64,000 nucleotides of DNA from an uncultured Oscillospiraceae bacterium (GCA_934446355.1 CAKSEC010000004.1:1-64000); one strand, 5' to 3'. Positions 48,423-58,424 are shown, counted from the first letter of the stretch. The notes: generated from the letters alone by a model not told the origin. Numbers and translations: made by a program.

Positions 48423-49814
48423 ATGGCAGAAATGATGTGGGCTGGACGTTCATCGCAGGGCGTTGACAGCAGAGTGAATGCGTTTAATTCTTCAATAGCG
48501 TTTGACGGAAGAATGTATCGGCAGGATATCGAGGGCAGCATTGCCCATGCGACCATGCTCGGCGAACAGGGCATAATCAGCATGAGCGACAGTCTGGAAC
48601 TTATCGGCGGTCTTAAAGAGATACTCGCAGATATCGAAAGCGGAAAGCTGCAGTTCGATATGACAGCAGAAGATATCCATATGTTCATCGAGGCGGAACT
48701 TACCAAGCGCCTTGGCGATGTGGGCAAGCGTCTGCATACCTCCCGTTCAAGAAACGATCAGGTCGCTCTTGATATCAGACTGTACCTGCGTGATGAAATA
48801 AAGGCTCTGCGTGAGTTGGTCGTATCGCTTGTCAAGGTGCTTTGCAGCATCGCAGACGAGAATACCGAAACCATCATGCCGGGCTACACACATCTGCAGC
48901 GTGCACAGCCCATCACTTTCGGTCACCATATGATGGCTTATGCGCAAATGCTGCTGCGTGATATCGAACGCTTCGACGATACCCTGCGAAGAATGAACGT
49001 ATCCCCGCTCGGAAGCTGCGCACTTGCCGGAACTACCTACAAGATAGACCGTGAGCGCACCGCCGGACTTCTCGGAATGAGCGCACCTATGGTAAATTCG
49101 CTTGACGGCGTTTCCGACCGTGATTTCTGCATTGAACTTGCAAGCGCGATTTCTATCTGCATGATGCACCTTTCACGCTTCTCTGAGGAAATAATCATGT
49201 GGTGCAGCTGGGAGTTCAAGTTTATCGAACTTTCAGACCGCTTCTCCACGGGCTCCAGCATAATGCCGCAGAAGAAAAATCCGGACGTCACCGAACTTAT
49301 CAGGGGCAAGACAGCACGCGTTATCGGCGATAATGTTACCCTGCTCACAATGATGAAAGGGCTTCCCCTCGCCTACAACAAGGATATGCAGGAGGATAAG
49401 GAAGCGATATTCGACGCAGTGGATAACCTGAAGCTGTGCCTGACCACATTCATTCCCATGCTTGAAACAATGACGCTGTATAAGGACAATATGCGCCGTG
49501 CTGCTGCAAAGGGCTTCATCAATGCCACCGACTGCGCAGACTACCTAGTTAAGAAAGGTATGCCGTTCCGCACCGCATACAAGATCACCGGCGGTCTTGT
49601 TGCGCACTGTATAGAACTCAACACTACGCTTGAGGAGCTTCCGCTCGCCGACTATCAGAAGCAGAGCGACCTCTTTGCCGAGGACGTTTACGAGGCGATA
49701 AGCCTTGACACCTGCGTCCGTGAAAGGAAGTCGTTCGGCGGACCTGCTCCCGAATGCGTTAAAACGCAGATACAGCTTACCAGAAAGAAACTGGAGGAAC
49801 TTTGCAATGGTTAA
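48423..49814 (+). CDS. argH: Argininosuccinate lyase
   Basis: 463 aa fumarase/aspartase-superfamily enzyme releasing arginine and fumarate. MMWAGRSSQGVDSRVNAFNSS at the start, HTSRSRNDQVALDIRLYLRDE near 105-125, PGYTHLQRAQPITFGHH near 155-170 with the catalytic His, and the mobile loop signature TGSSIMPQKKNPDVTELIRGK near 275-295 with catalytic Ser. It overlaps argC by 8 nt. Confidence 0.97.
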   Translation: MAEMMWAGRSSQGVDSRVNAFNSSIAFDGRMYRQDIEGSIAHATMLGEQGIISMSDSLELIGGLKEILADIESGKLQFDMTAEDIHMFIEAELTKRLGDVGKRLHTSRSRNDQVALDIRLYLRDEIKALRELVVSLVKVLCSIADENTETIMPGYTHLQRAQPITFGHHMMAYAQMLLRDIERFDDTLRRMNVSPLGSCALAGTTYKIDRERTAGLLGMSAPMVNSLDGVSDRDFCIELASAISICMMHLSRFSEEIIMWCSWEFKFIELSDRFSTGSSIMPQKKNPDVTELIRGKTARVIGDNVTLLTMMKGLPLAYNKDMQEDKEAIFDAVDNLKLCLTTFIPMLETMTLYKDNMRRAAAKGFINATDCADYLVKKGMPFRTAYKITGGLVAHCIELNTTLEELPLADYQKQSDLFAEDVYEAISLDTCVRERKSFGGPAPECVKTQIQLTRKKLEELCNG

Positions 49815-50742
49815 GGTTTACATCGACGGTCAGGAAGGCACGACCGGTCTTAAAATACTTGAACGCTTCAAGAACCGCACCGACATAGAACTCCTCAGAA
49901 TTGACGAGGACAAGCGCAAGGACAACGACGAGCGCAGAAAGCTTATACACAGCGCAGATTTCACGTTCCTGTGCCTGCCGGACGCCGCCGCAAAGGAAGC
50001 AGTAGCCCTTGCAGAGGGCAGTAATACACGCATAATTGACGCCTCGACCGCACACCGTACCGCCCCCAGCTGGGCTTACGGTTTTCCCGAACTTGGCGCA
50101 GATTTCCGTGCTAAGATAGAAAAATCAGACCGCACCGCCGTTCCCGGCTGCTATGCAAGCGGGTTCGCTTCGATGGTTTATCCTCTGGTGAAGCTTGGCA
50201 TAATGCCCGCTGATTATCCGGTCAGCGTTCATGCAGTGTCTGGCTACAGCGGCGCAGGAAAAAAGGCTATCGCAGTATATGAGAGCGCAGACCGCCCCGC
50301 TGATTTCGACAGCCCCAGACAGTATGCGCTGACTCAGCAGCATAAGCATCTTCCTGAAATGCAGAAGATATGCGGTCTGGAATATGCGCCGGCATTCAAC
50401 CCGCTCGTATGCGATTATTTCAGCGGAATGGTGGTATCCCTCCCGCTGCACACAAGGCTGCTGACAAAGAAGTATTCCGCAGACGACGTGCGCAAGGCTC
50501 TGTCTGAGTACTACGCAGGTGCAAACTTCGTCAAGGTCATGCCCGAGGGCGAACCGCAGGACGGCTTCATCGGTGCGAGCGACCTCAGCGGAACAAACAT
50601 GATGCAGCTATTTGTGAACGGAAACGACGAGCGGCTTATTCTCTGCTCAAGACTTGACAATCTCGGAAAGGGTGCAAGCGGTGCGGCTGTGCAGTGCCTG
50701 AATATCATGATGGGCATTGACGAAACCACCGGTCTGCTGTAA
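49807..50742 (+). CDS. argC: N-acetyl-gamma-glutamyl-phosphate reductase, short (AGPR type 2) form
   Basis: 311 aa; the ATG at 49807 follows GGAGG inside the argH 3' end. NADPH-dependent reduction in ornithine synthesis. The form is the shorter class: VYIDGQEGTTGLKILERF with the GxxGxxG-like dinucleotide motif, FLCLPDAAAKEAV, IIDASTAHRTAP, and catalytic Cys in AVPGCYASGF near 115; HKHLPEM matches the His region. The common form is about 345 aa. Confidence 0.93.
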   Translation: MVKVYIDGQEGTTGLKILERFKNRTDIELLRIDEDKRKDNDERRKLIHSADFTFLCLPDAAAKEAVALAEGSNTRIIDASTAHRTAPSWAYGFPELGADFRAKIEKSDRTAVPGCYASGFASMVYPLVKLGIMPADYPVSVHAVSGYSGAGKKAIAVYESADRPADFDSPRQYALTQQHKHLPEMQKICGLEYAPAFNPLVCDYFSGMVVSLPLHTRLLTKKYSADDVRKALSEYYAGANFVKVMPEGEPQDGFIGASDLSGTNMMQLFVNGNDERLILCSRLDNLGKGASGAAVQCLNIMMGIDETTGLL

Positions 50743-50753
50743 GGTGAACTATC

Positions 50754-51989
50754 ATGGTCAAATTTGAAGGATATGAATTTGTGGACGGCGGCGTTTGTGC
50801 AGCCGAGGGCTTCGCAGCCAGCGGTATTATCGCAGGTATCAAGGCGGGCAATACCACCAAGCGCGACCTTGCGATGATATTCTGCGCAGAACGCTGCAAA
50901 ACGGCTGCGCTGTATACGACAAACAAGGTCAAGGGCGCGCCGATATACGTCACCAAAAAGCACCTGCAGGACGGCTACGCTCAGGCTGTTATCGTGAACT
51001 CAGGCAATGCGAACACCTGCAACGAAAACGGCATTGAAATTGCCGAGCAGATGTGCGAACTCACCGCTGAAGCGCTTGATATCGACGCAGACGATGTGCT
51101 TGTTGGTTCGACCGGCGTTATCGGTCAGCCGCTTTCGATAAAGCCGATAAAGGCGCGCATTCCCACTCTCGCAAAGGAGCTTTCGCCCAAAAAGAGCAGC
51201 GAAGCCTGCGAAGCGATAATGACCACCGATACACGCAAGAAAGAGATCGCAGTTGAATTTGAGATAGACGGCAGAAAGTGCCACGTCGGAGGTATCTCCA
51301 AGGGAAGCGGAATGATAGCCCCGAATATGGCGACAATGCTTGCATTCATCACGACTGACGTTGCAATATGCCGTGAACTTCTTGAAAAGGCACTGCGCAA
51401 GGTCAACGCCCTGACCTACAGCATGGTGAGCGTTGACGGCGACACCTCCACCAACGACACGCTGATACTCATGAGCAGCGGCCTTGCAAAGAACCCCGAA
51501 ATAACCTCCGAGGACACGAATTACGAGAAATTCGAGAATGCGCTTTATGCCGTAATGATGAACCTTGCACGTGAAACCGCACGTGACGGCGAGGGCGCGA
51601 CAAAGCTTCTTGAATGTATAGTCAAGGGCGCACCGGACGAGGATACTGCGAAGAAGGTCGCTAAGTCGGTCATTTCTTCAAGCCTTGTTAAGGCTGCGAT
51701 GTTTGCGGCTGACGCAAACTGGGGACGTATCCTCTGCGCAATAGGATACTCCGATACTGATTTCGACATCTCCAAGGTATCCGTGGAACTTGCAAGCGAA
51801 AAGGGCAAGATAACCGTATGCACCAACGGCGCAGGAATAAGCTTCTCTGAGGAAGCCGCAAAGGAGATTCTTTCCGAGGAGGAAATAAAGATACTCGTTG
51901 ACCTGCACTGCGGCGGCGGCGAAGCCATCGCATGGGGCTGCGACCTCACTTTCGAGTATGTAAAGATAAATGCGGAATACCGCACATAA
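50754..51989 (+). CDS. argJ: Glutamate N-acetyltransferase (ornithine acetyltransferase)
   Basis: 411 aa. Moves the acetyl group from acetylornithine to glutamate, and in bifunctional members can also use acetyl-CoA, which would explain why no argA is seen. Self-cleaving Ntn-type enzyme: the cleavage site block KGSGMIAPNMATMLAFITTD near 184-203 carries the nucleophile Thr in AT|ML. AANTTKR-like start (IKAGNTTKRDLAMIFCAER), AIVVNSGNANTCNE, GSTGVIGQPL and DGDTSTNDT are family blocks. Only 11 bp from argC. Confidence 0.96.
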   Translation: MVKFEGYEFVDGGVCAAEGFAASGIIAGIKAGNTTKRDLAMIFCAERCKTAALYTTNKVKGAPIYVTKKHLQDGYAQAVIVNSGNANTCNENGIEIAEQMCELTAEALDIDADDVLVGSTGVIGQPLSIKPIKARIPTLAKELSPKKSSEACEAIMTTDTRKKEIAVEFEIDGRKCHVGGISKGSGMIAPNMATMLAFITTDVAICRELLEKALRKVNALTYSMVSVDGDTSTNDTLILMSSGLAKNPEITSEDTNYEKFENALYAVMMNLARETARDGEGATKLLECIVKGAPDEDTAKKVAKSVISSSLVKAAMFAADANWGRILCAIGYSDTDFDISKVSVELASEKGKITVCTNGAGISFSEEAAKEILSEEEIKILVDLHCGGGEAIAWGCDLTFEYVKINAEYRT

Positions 51990-52002
51990 GGAGCTGGACA
52001 GA

Positions 52003-52857
52003 ATGCAGATAGATTATGACATACGGGCGAATGCTCTTGTCGAAGCACTCCCCTATCTTCAGGAATACAACGACAAGGTGGTCGTTGTGAAATACGGCGG
52101 TAACGCCATGACCAACGAAACGCTGAAGCAGGCGGTCATGCAGGATATCGTTCTGCTGTCGCTCGTGGGTATCAAGGTAGTACTGGTACACGGCGGCGGC
52201 CCTGAAATAAACGCAATGCTCAAAAAGATAAACAAGCCGAGCGAGTTCGTCAACGGGCTTCGCTACACGGACGAGGAAACTATCGACATCGTTCAGATGG
52301 TGCTTGCAGGAAAGGTGAACAAGGACCTTGTCCAGCTTCTCCAGCAGGCAGGCGGTAAGGCAATGGGTCTTTGCGGTCTGGACGGAAACCTTATTCAGGC
52401 TGAGCAGCTCAACCCCGATCTCGGCTATGTCGGCGAAATAACGAAAATTGACCCCGAAGCAGTCAACACCGCACTGAATAACGGCTATATTCCGGTGATT
52501 TCCACCGTTGCAGCCGGCAAGAACGGTGAGGTATACAATATAAACGCAGACACTGCAGCCGCAAGGATAGCTGCAGAAATGAAAGCAGTAAATCTTATCC
52601 TGCTTACTGACATCAAGGGGCTGCTTGAGGACAAGGACGATGAAAACACGCTGATACGTGCGGTCGGAGTAAGCGAGGTGCCCTACCTCAAAAAACAGGG
52701 CGTTATTTCCGGCGGCATGATACCGAAGATAGACTGCTGCGTTGAGGCGGTTCGCCGCGGCGTAAAGCAGACAACAATAATCGACGGGCGTATCCCGCAT
52801 TCTATACTGCTTGAACTTCTGACGGACGTCGGCGCAGGCACTATGATAACAGCGTAA
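52003..52857 (+). CDS. argB: Acetylglutamate kinase
   Basis: 284 aa; the ATG at 52003 follows AAGGAG, and a longer in-frame start runs back into argJ. Phosphorylates N-acetylglutamate. VVVKYGGNAM near 25-34, VVLVHGGGPEINAML near 58-72, NGLRYTDEETIDIV, and the ATP site near the end, TDIKGLLEDKDDENTLIR, IISGGMIPK-type block VISGGMIPKIDCCVEAV. The N-terminal helix is compatible with the hexameric, arginine-inhibited class. Confidence 0.96.
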   Translation: MQIDYDIRANALVEALPYLQEYNDKVVVVKYGGNAMTNETLKQAVMQDIVLLSLVGIKVVLVHGGGPEINAMLKKINKPSEFVNGLRYTDEETIDIVQMVLAGKVNKDLVQLLQQAGGKAMGLCGLDGNLIQAEQLNPDLGYVGEITKIDPEAVNTALNNGYIPVISTVAAGKNGEVYNINADTAAARIAAEMKAVNLILLTDIKGLLEDKDDENTLIRAVGVSEVPYLKKQGVISGGMIPKIDCCVEAVRRGVKQTTIIDGRIPHSILLELLTDVGAGTMITA

Positions 52858-52868
52858 GGAGGGTCAAA

Positions 52869-54035
52869 ATGAGCACTATTGAACAGTTCAACAAGTATGT
52901 TATGCCCTCCTATGGTAGATACGACCTTGTTCTTGAGAAGGGTCAGGGCAGACAGGCTGTTGATGAAAACGGCAAGGAATACATTGATTTCGGCAGTGGT
53001 ATCGGCACAAACTCGCTCGGCTACTGCAACGAGGACTGGGTTAATGCGGTATGCGCTCAGGCTCATGCGATCCAGCATACCTCTAACTACTATTATACAA
53101 AGGTTCAGGCTGATTTCGCAAAGGCGCTCTGCGAAACCGCAGGCTATAAGGATATGTTCTTCGGAAATTCAGGTGCGGAAGCGAATGAATGTGCCATCAA
53201 GATAGCCCGCAAGTACAGCTTTGACAAGTACGGCAAGGGCAGGCACAATATAATCACTCTGGTGAACAGCTTCCATGGAAGGACGCTCTGCACTCTTTCC
53301 GCAACCGGTCAGGACGTATTTCACAACTATTTCTTCCCGTTCGTGGAGGGATTCGTGAACGTCGAAGCGAACAACATCGCCGACCTGCGTGCAAAGCTTG
53401 ACGATACCGTCTGCGCAGTGATGTTTGAGTACATTCAGGGCGAGGGCGGCGTAATGCCCCTGCAGCAGGACTTCGTTGACGAGATATTCCGCCTTTGCGC
53501 TGAAAAAGACGTACTGACCATTGCTGACGAGGTTCAGACCGGCGTCGGCAGGACGGGCAAATTCCTTGCCGGCGACAATTTCGGCAAAAAAGCTGACCTC
53601 ACCACTCTCGCCAAGGGACTTGCAGGCGGCGTGCCTATCGGCGTATGCCTTGCCGGTGAGAAATGCGCAGGCGTGCTCACCCCCGGCACTCACGGCTCGA
53701 CATTCGGCGGAAATCCTATTTCCTGCGCAGGCGGTCTTGCTGTGCTTTCAAAGGTGAATCAGCCGGGCTTCCTCGGCGAGGTCGCTGCAAAGGGCGAGTA
53801 TATCAGCAGCAAGCTGCGTGAAATCCCTGAGGTAGCTTCGGTGTCCGGCATGGGTCTGATGATAGGTATAGAACTCAAAACAAAGAAAGCAGGAGATGTC
53901 GTAAAGGCTGCCCTTGACAAGGGACTTCTGCTGCTGACGGCAAAGACTAAGGTTCGTCTGCTGCCGCCGCTTACCATAACTTATGAGGAAATAGACAAGG
54001 GTCTGGAAATACTGACAGGGTTGCTTAACGGCTGA
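52869..54035 (+). CDS. argD: Acetylornithine aminotransferase
   Basis: 388 aa class III PLP aminotransferase. FGNSGAEANECAIKIARKYS near 98-117 (phosphate-binding), NSFHGRTLCTLSATGQ, DEVQTGVGRTGKF near 220 with the PLP Asp, and LTTLAKGLAGGVPIGVCL near 245 with the Schiff-base Lys. It starts with GGAGGGTC upstream, 11 bp after argB. Confidence 0.96.
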   Translation: MSTIEQFNKYVMPSYGRYDLVLEKGQGRQAVDENGKEYIDFGSGIGTNSLGYCNEDWVNAVCAQAHAIQHTSNYYYTKVQADFAKALCETAGYKDMFFGNSGAEANECAIKIARKYSFDKYGKGRHNIITLVNSFHGRTLCTLSATGQDVFHNYFFPFVEGFVNVEANNIADLRAKLDDTVCAVMFEYIQGEGGVMPLQQDFVDEIFRLCAEKDVLTIADEVQTGVGRTGKFLAGDNFGKKADLTTLAKGLAGGVPIGVCLAGEKCAGVLTPGTHGSTFGGNPISCAGGLAVLSKVNQPGFLGEVAAKGEYISSKLREIPEVASVSGMGLMIGIELKTKKAGDVVKAALDKGLLLLTAKTKVRLLPPLTITYEEIDKGLEILTGLLNG

Positions 54036-54058
54036 CCCGCTGACAAAGGAGAATTACA

Positions 54059-54973
54059 ATGAAGCATTTATTAAAGCTGCTTGACCTCTCGACTGAGGAA
54101 ATAATCGACATTCTGAACCTTGCCGACCAGCTCAAATATGAGCAGAAGCACGGCATTCCGCACAATATCCTCAAGGGTATGACCCTTGGCATGATATTCC
54201 AGAAGTCCTCTACCAGAACACGTGTTTCTTTTGAAACCGGTATGTACCAGCTTGGCGGCCAGGCTCTGTTCCTGTCCTCAAAGGAACTGCAGATAGGCAG
54301 AGGCGAGCCGGTTCAGGATACCGCAAGGGTGCTTTCACGCTACCTTAACGGTATTATGATACGCACATTCGAGCAGTCCGAGGTCGAGGATCTTGCCGCA
54401 TACGGTTCTATCCCGATAATCAACGGTCTGACCGACTACTGCCACCCCTGTCAGGTGCTTGCCGATCTGCAGACCGTTCGTGAATATAAGAACAAGCTTG
54501 ACGGACTGAAGTTCTGCTACATCGGCGACGGTAACAACATGGCGAACTCGCTGACTGTCGGCGCACTTAAAGTTGGCATGAGCGTATCACTCGCCTGCCC
54601 TGAGGGCTACTACCCCGACCAGACCGTTCAGGACTTCGCTAAGCAGTATCCCGGAAAGTTCCAGATAGTGAACGACCCTGTTGAAGCGGCTGCTGACGCT
54701 GACGTGCTGTACACCGACGTATGGGCTTCCATGGGTCAGGAGCAGGAAGCAGCACAGCGCAGGGAGATATTCAAGGGATATCAGATAAACGACGCCGTTA
54801 TGGCTTCTGCAAAGTCTGACGCAATGGTAATGCACTGCCTGCCCGCACACCGTGAGGAAGAGATCACCGGCAAGGTATTTGAGCAGCACGCAAACGAGAT
54901 ATTTGACGAGGCTGAAAACAGGCTCCACGCACAGAAGGCAGTTATGGTACGCCTGATGGCAAACGAGAAGTGA
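54059..54973 (+). CDS. argF: Ornithine carbamoyltransferase, anabolic
   Basis: 304 aa. Makes citrulline from ornithine and carbamoyl phosphate. KSSTRTRVSFETGMYQLGG near 49-67 (SxRT carbamoyl-phosphate loop), LNGIMIRTFEQ, DYCHPCQVLADLQTV near 125-139, and VMHCLPAHREEEITG near 260-274 with the catalytic Cys. It is the last gene of the arg operon, with a strong terminator behind. Context with argCJBD shows a biosynthetic rather than arginine deiminase role. Confidence 0.96.
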   Translation: MKHLLKLLDLSTEEIIDILNLADQLKYEQKHGIPHNILKGMTLGMIFQKSSTRTRVSFETGMYQLGGQALFLSSKELQIGRGEPVQDTARVLSRYLNGIMIRTFEQSEVEDLAAYGSIPIINGLTDYCHPCQVLADLQTVREYKNKLDGLKFCYIGDGNNMANSLTVGALKVGMSVSLACPEGYYPDQTVQDFAKQYPGKFQIVNDPVEAAADADVLYTDVWASMGQEQEAAQRREIFKGYQINDAVMASAKSDAMVMHCLPAHREEEITGKVFEQHANEIFDEAENRLHAQKAVMVRLMANEK

Positions 54974-54994
54974 TCAGACTTTTTCAACACACTT

Positions 54995-55031
54995 ATGGGT
55001 CGCAGAATCTAATCTGCGACCCATATTTTTT
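54995..55031 (+). terminator. Terminator of the arg operon
   Basis: ATGGGTCGCAGA (54995-55006) pairs with TCTGCGACCCAT (55013-55024), followed by ATTTTTTTC. Confidence 0.9.
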
Positions 55032-55116
55032 CGCATTACGTAATCTTCATCTCGGAATCATATTCAAGGCTCTGTCAACATAATATGTACAGAAAAAATT
55101 ATTTTGGAGGTACAAA

Positions 55117-56037
55117 ATGACAGAGTATCTGCCTGAGGGCTTTCTTATCGGAACAACGGATAACCGTGCCTGCCTGCAGTCCTATTTCGCACTGAGCGAG
55201 TGTATGTCCTGCGGCAGGATAATCGAAGCACCCTGCATAATCTGCAACAGCCGTCACGACCTGATAATCGACCTTGGCTGTATGCGCGGCGTGATACCTC
55301 GCGAGGAGGGTGCAATCGGCATTTCAGAGGGAACGACCAAGGACATTGCGCTGATATCACGGGTCAATAAGCCGGTGTGCTTCATCGTGACTGACTTCTG
55401 CCGCAACGAGTCGGGAGAACTGTTCGCTGTGCTTTCCCGCAGGGCTGCACAGGAAAAGTGTATGCGCGAATATCTCAGCAACTTGCGTCCCGGTGATGTA
55501 ATTCCGGCACGGGTCACTCATCTGGAACAGTTCGGCTGCTTCGTTGACATCGGCTGCGGTATACCCTCGCTTATCCCAATAGACATGATATCGGTGTCGA
55601 GAATATCTCACCCGCAGGACAGATTCCGGGTAGGTCAGGACATCTATGCCGTGGTGAAGTCGCTTGACGCCGGACGGATATGCCTGTCGCACAAGGAACT
55701 TCTCGGCACGTGGGAGGAGAACGCTTCCCTGTTCGAGGTCGGCGAAACCGTCACCGGCATTGTCCGTTCCATCGAGGAATACGGGATATTCGTTGAACTG
55801 TCACCGAACCTCGCCGGTCTTGCCGAAAGCAAGGAGGGTGTTGCGGTCAACAGCTGCGCGAGCGTGTACATAAAGGCGATTATCCCTGATAAGATGAAAA
55901 TAAAACTCATCATCGTCAGTTCGTCCGAAAACGCATACTGCGGTAATGAGTTGAAATATTTTCGTACAAGCGGGCATATCGACAAGTGGCTTTATTCCGG
56001 AGAAAACTCATCTAAGGTCATTCAGACTATTTTTTGA
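55117..56037 (+). CDS. S1-domain RNA-binding protein
   Basis: 306 aa. Three S1-like OB folds: a diverged one at about 35-105 (HDLIIDLGCMRGVIPREEG) and two good ones at about 122-190 (GDVIPARVTHLEQFGCFVDIGCGIPSLIPIDMIS) and 205-270 (GETVTGIVRSIEEYGIFVELSPNLAGLAE). This resembles the short RpsA-like proteins of Gram-positive bacteria, which bind RNA or ribosomes. It is preceded by GGAGG with good spacing. Its last 11 bp overlap the 3' end of the convergent rarA gene, with no terminator between them. Confidence 0.85.
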   Translation: MTEYLPEGFLIGTTDNRACLQSYFALSECMSCGRIIEAPCIICNSRHDLIIDLGCMRGVIPREEGAIGISEGTTKDIALISRVNKPVCFIVTDFCRNESGELFAVLSRRAAQEKCMREYLSNLRPGDVIPARVTHLEQFGCFVDIGCGIPSLIPIDMISVSRISHPQDRFRVGQDIYAVVKSLDAGRICLSHKELLGTWEENASLFEVGETVTGIVRSIEEYGIFVELSPNLAGLAESKEGVAVNSCASVYIKAIIPDKMKIKLIIVSSSENAYCGNELKYFRTSGHIDKWLYSGENSSKVIQTIF

Positions 56038-57271
56038 TCTTGCTCCAGTATTCCTTGGCTTTCATTTCCAGCTTGTTGTCGCCGTACTGATAGTAAACAC
56101 GATCCTTTATGACATCTGGAAGATACTGCTGCTTTACCCAATGGTCGGGATAGTCGTGCGGGTACAGATAGTGCTGACCCTTTACCGCTGCACCCTCTCC
56201 GTCGCAGTGAACATTCTGCAGCTGCCGTGGGAACTCAAAAGGTCCGCCCGATTCAACATCTGCGAGCGCAGCGGCTATCGCACTGTATGCGCTGTTCGAT
56301 TTCGGCGCAGTTGCAAGCAATATCACGGCTTCCGCCAGAGGTATTTTCGCTTCGGGAAGCCCAAGCTGCATGGCGCTGTCAACGCACGCCTTTACGATAG
56401 GCACCGCCTGAGGATATGCAAGACCTATGTCCTCGCTTGCGATAACAAGCAGACGCCTTGACAGAGAAATGATGTCGCCTGCGCTGATGAGCCTTGCCGC
56501 ATAATGCAGCGCAGCGTTTTCGTCCGAACCGCGGATAGACTTCTGCAGCGCAGAAAGCAGGTCGTAGTGCTGGTCGCCGTCCCTGTCATAGCGCATATTG
56601 CTGCGCTGAGTCAGTTCCTGCGCAAGTTCCGGAGTTATCCTGCCGTCAACCGAGGTCAGGGCGCAGAGTTCCACTGTGTTGAGGGATTTACGCACATCTC
56701 CCCCGCAGCCACGACAGATGTATTTTATTGCTTCGTCGTCAAGCTGGTAGTCTATACCAGTTTCCTGCGTCATGCTCTCAAATCCGCGCCGTACCGCCTT
56801 TTCAAGTTCCTCCGGCTGAACCGGACGAAATTCAAAGACAGTGCTGCGTGACAATATCGCATTGTATACGTAGAAATACGGGTTCTCGGTGGTCGAGGCA
56901 ATCAGCGTGATACTGCCGTCCTCAATGTATTCAAGCAGGCTTTGCTGCTGCTTTTTGTTGAGGTACTGTATCTCGTCAAGATACAAAAGAATGCCGTTCG
57001 AGCCGAGGAACGTGTCTATTTCCGACACAACGCTCTTGATATCTCCGGTAGACGCCGAAGTGCCGTTTAGCTTATGCAGCCGCATATTTGCTGATTCTGC
57101 AATGATTCGGGCGACTGTGGTCTTGCCTACTCCAGACGGACCGTAAAATATCATATTCGGGATACGTCCGCTTTCTATTATCCGTGAAAGCGGGCGGTTT
57201 TTTCCTATCAGATGTGACTGCCCCACAACATCAGTCAATGAAGTGGGGCGTATCTTGTCAGCTAAGGGCAT
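56027..57271 (-). CDS. rarA: Replication-associated recombination protein A (RarA/MgsA)
   Basis: 414 aa AAA+ ATPase acting at stalled replication forks. NMIFYGPSGVGKTTVARIIAE near 38-58 (Walker A), LLYLDEIQYLNKKQQQSLL near 95-113 (Walker B with DEIQ), IASTTENPYFYVYNAILSRSTVFEFRP (sensor 1 and Arg finger region), then the tetramerisation domain ending HYLYPHDYPDHWVKQQYLPD. It follows prs after 1 nt and is last in its operon. Confidence 0.95.
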   Translation of the reverse strand: MPLADKIRPTSLTDVVGQSHLIGKNRPLSRIIESGRIPNMIFYGPSGVGKTTVARIIAESANMRLHKLNGTSASTGDIKSVVSEIDTFLGSNGILLYLDEIQYLNKKQQQSLLEYIEDGSITLIASTTENPYFYVYNAILSRSTVFEFRPVQPEELEKAVRRGFESMTQETGIDYQLDDEAIKYICRGCGGDVRKSLNTVELCALTSVDGRITPELAQELTQRSNMRYDRDGDQHYDLLSALQKSIRGSDENAALHYAARLISAGDIISLSRRLLVIASEDIGLAYPQAVPIVKACVDSAMQLGLPEAKIPLAEAVILLATAPKSNSAYSAIAAALADVESGGPFEFPRQLQNVHCDGEGAAVKGQHYLYPHDYPDHWVKQQYLPDVIKDRVYYQYGDNKLEMKAKEYWSKIKK

Positions 57272-57272
57272 A

Positions 57273-58424
57273 TTACAGACCTCTGTGCTCCCTGAGGAGT
57301 GCTTTTATCTTCTCATGAGGGTCAATAACGTTGCTGATTGAAGTGTCGTGGTTTATCGAAGCGATGAAGTAAGCGAGATACTTGGAAACATCGACTTCCT
57401 TGAACCACGGGCGAGCGAGCAGTTCAGGCGTGCGGTAGGTGAGATTCGTGCCGAATACGCCGTGGATAAGTCCCTTTTCGTATGCCTCATCGAACTTTTC
57501 AAGACCCTTTGTGAATATCGGATATGTTGCATATGCGAACATTCTCTTTGCTTTGCGAGCCTTGAGTTCCTTTGCGATATCGAGCATTGATTCGCCGGAA
57601 GAAATGATATCGTCGGCAACGAACACGTCCTTGCCCTCAACGGAAGAACCGAGGTATTCATGCGCAACGATAGGATTTCTGCCGTCAACAACGACTGAAT
57701 AATCACGGCGCTTGTAGAACATACCCATATCCACGCCCATAACGGAAGCATAGAACATATTGCGCTGCAGAGCGCCTTCGTCCGGGCTTACTACCATGAA
57801 GCGATTCTTGTCGATAACAAGGTCAGGGAAATCCTGGAACATAGCCTTCAGCACCTGATATGACGGCATAACGTTGTCAAAACCCATCAGCGGTACTGAA
57901 TTGCAAACTCTGGGGTCGTGAGCGTCAACGGTCACGAGGTTCTCAACGCCCATTCTCTGCAGTTCCTGCAGTGCTACCGCGCAGTCGAGCGATTCACGGT
58001 AGCTTCTTCTGTGCTGTCTGCCGCCGTAAAGAAGCGGCATGATCACATTGATGCGGTGCGGCTTACCGCTGGCTGCCTGAATTATCCTCATCAGGTCCAT
58101 ATAATGGTCGTCAGGGGACATACTGTTTTCCTGATCGAAAAGCTTGTACTTGCAGCTATAGTTTCCGACATCGACCAGAATATAAAGATCCTTTCCGCGA
58201 ACGGTGCTCTTTATCAGACCCTTTGCGTCGCCGGACTGGAATCTGGGGCACTGGCACTCGATCATATAATCGTCGTGGGGCATTCCGTTTCTGTCAGCCC
58301 ATCTTTCAAGGTAGCTGTTTATCTTTGCGCCAAGTTCCCGCGTACCGTTCATGCAGATAAGTCCGAGGGGGGCTACGGCATGGTAGTTCTGGTATAATAC
58401 CTCTGTGTTCTTAACAGTTGTCAT
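57273..58424 (-). CDS. prs: Ribose-phosphate pyrophosphokinase, long form
   Basis: 383 aa from the ATG at 58424; an ATG 8 codons upstream is possible. Makes PRPP from ribose 5-phosphate and ATP, the substrate of HisG and of purine and pyrimidine synthesis. GGRQHRRSYRESLDCAVALQELQ, NLVTVDAHDPRVCNSVPLMG near 165, VVSPDEGALQRNMFYASVMG, and the PRPP loop VFVADDIISSGESMLDIAKEL near 275-295. It is about 65 residues longer than the classical enzyme (~315 aa), with an extended N-terminus; this long form may differ in allosteric control. Confidence 0.9.
   Translation of the reverse strand: MTTVKNTEVLYQNYHAVAPLGLICMNGTRELGAKINSYLERWADRNGMPHDDYMIECQCPRFQSGDAKGLIKSTVRGKDLYILVDVGNYSCKYKLFDQENSMSPDDHYMDLMRIIQAASGKPHRINVIMPLLYGGRQHRRSYRESLDCAVALQELQRMGVENLVTVDAHDPRVCNSVPLMGFDNVMPSYQVLKAMFQDFPDLVIDKNRFMVVSPDEGALQRNMFYASVMGVDMGMFYKRRDYSVVVDGRNPIVAHEYLGSSVEGKDVFVADDIISSGESMLDIAKELKARKAKRMFAYATYPIFTKGLEKFDEAYEKGLIHGVFGTNLTYRTPELLARPWFKEVDVSKYLAYFIASINHDTSISNVIDPHEKIKALLREHRGL

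Noticed and set aside
47675..48727. A 350-codon minus-strand frame over argG/argH
   Set aside because: Overlaps two clear biosynthetic genes and their terminator; no coding signal of its own.
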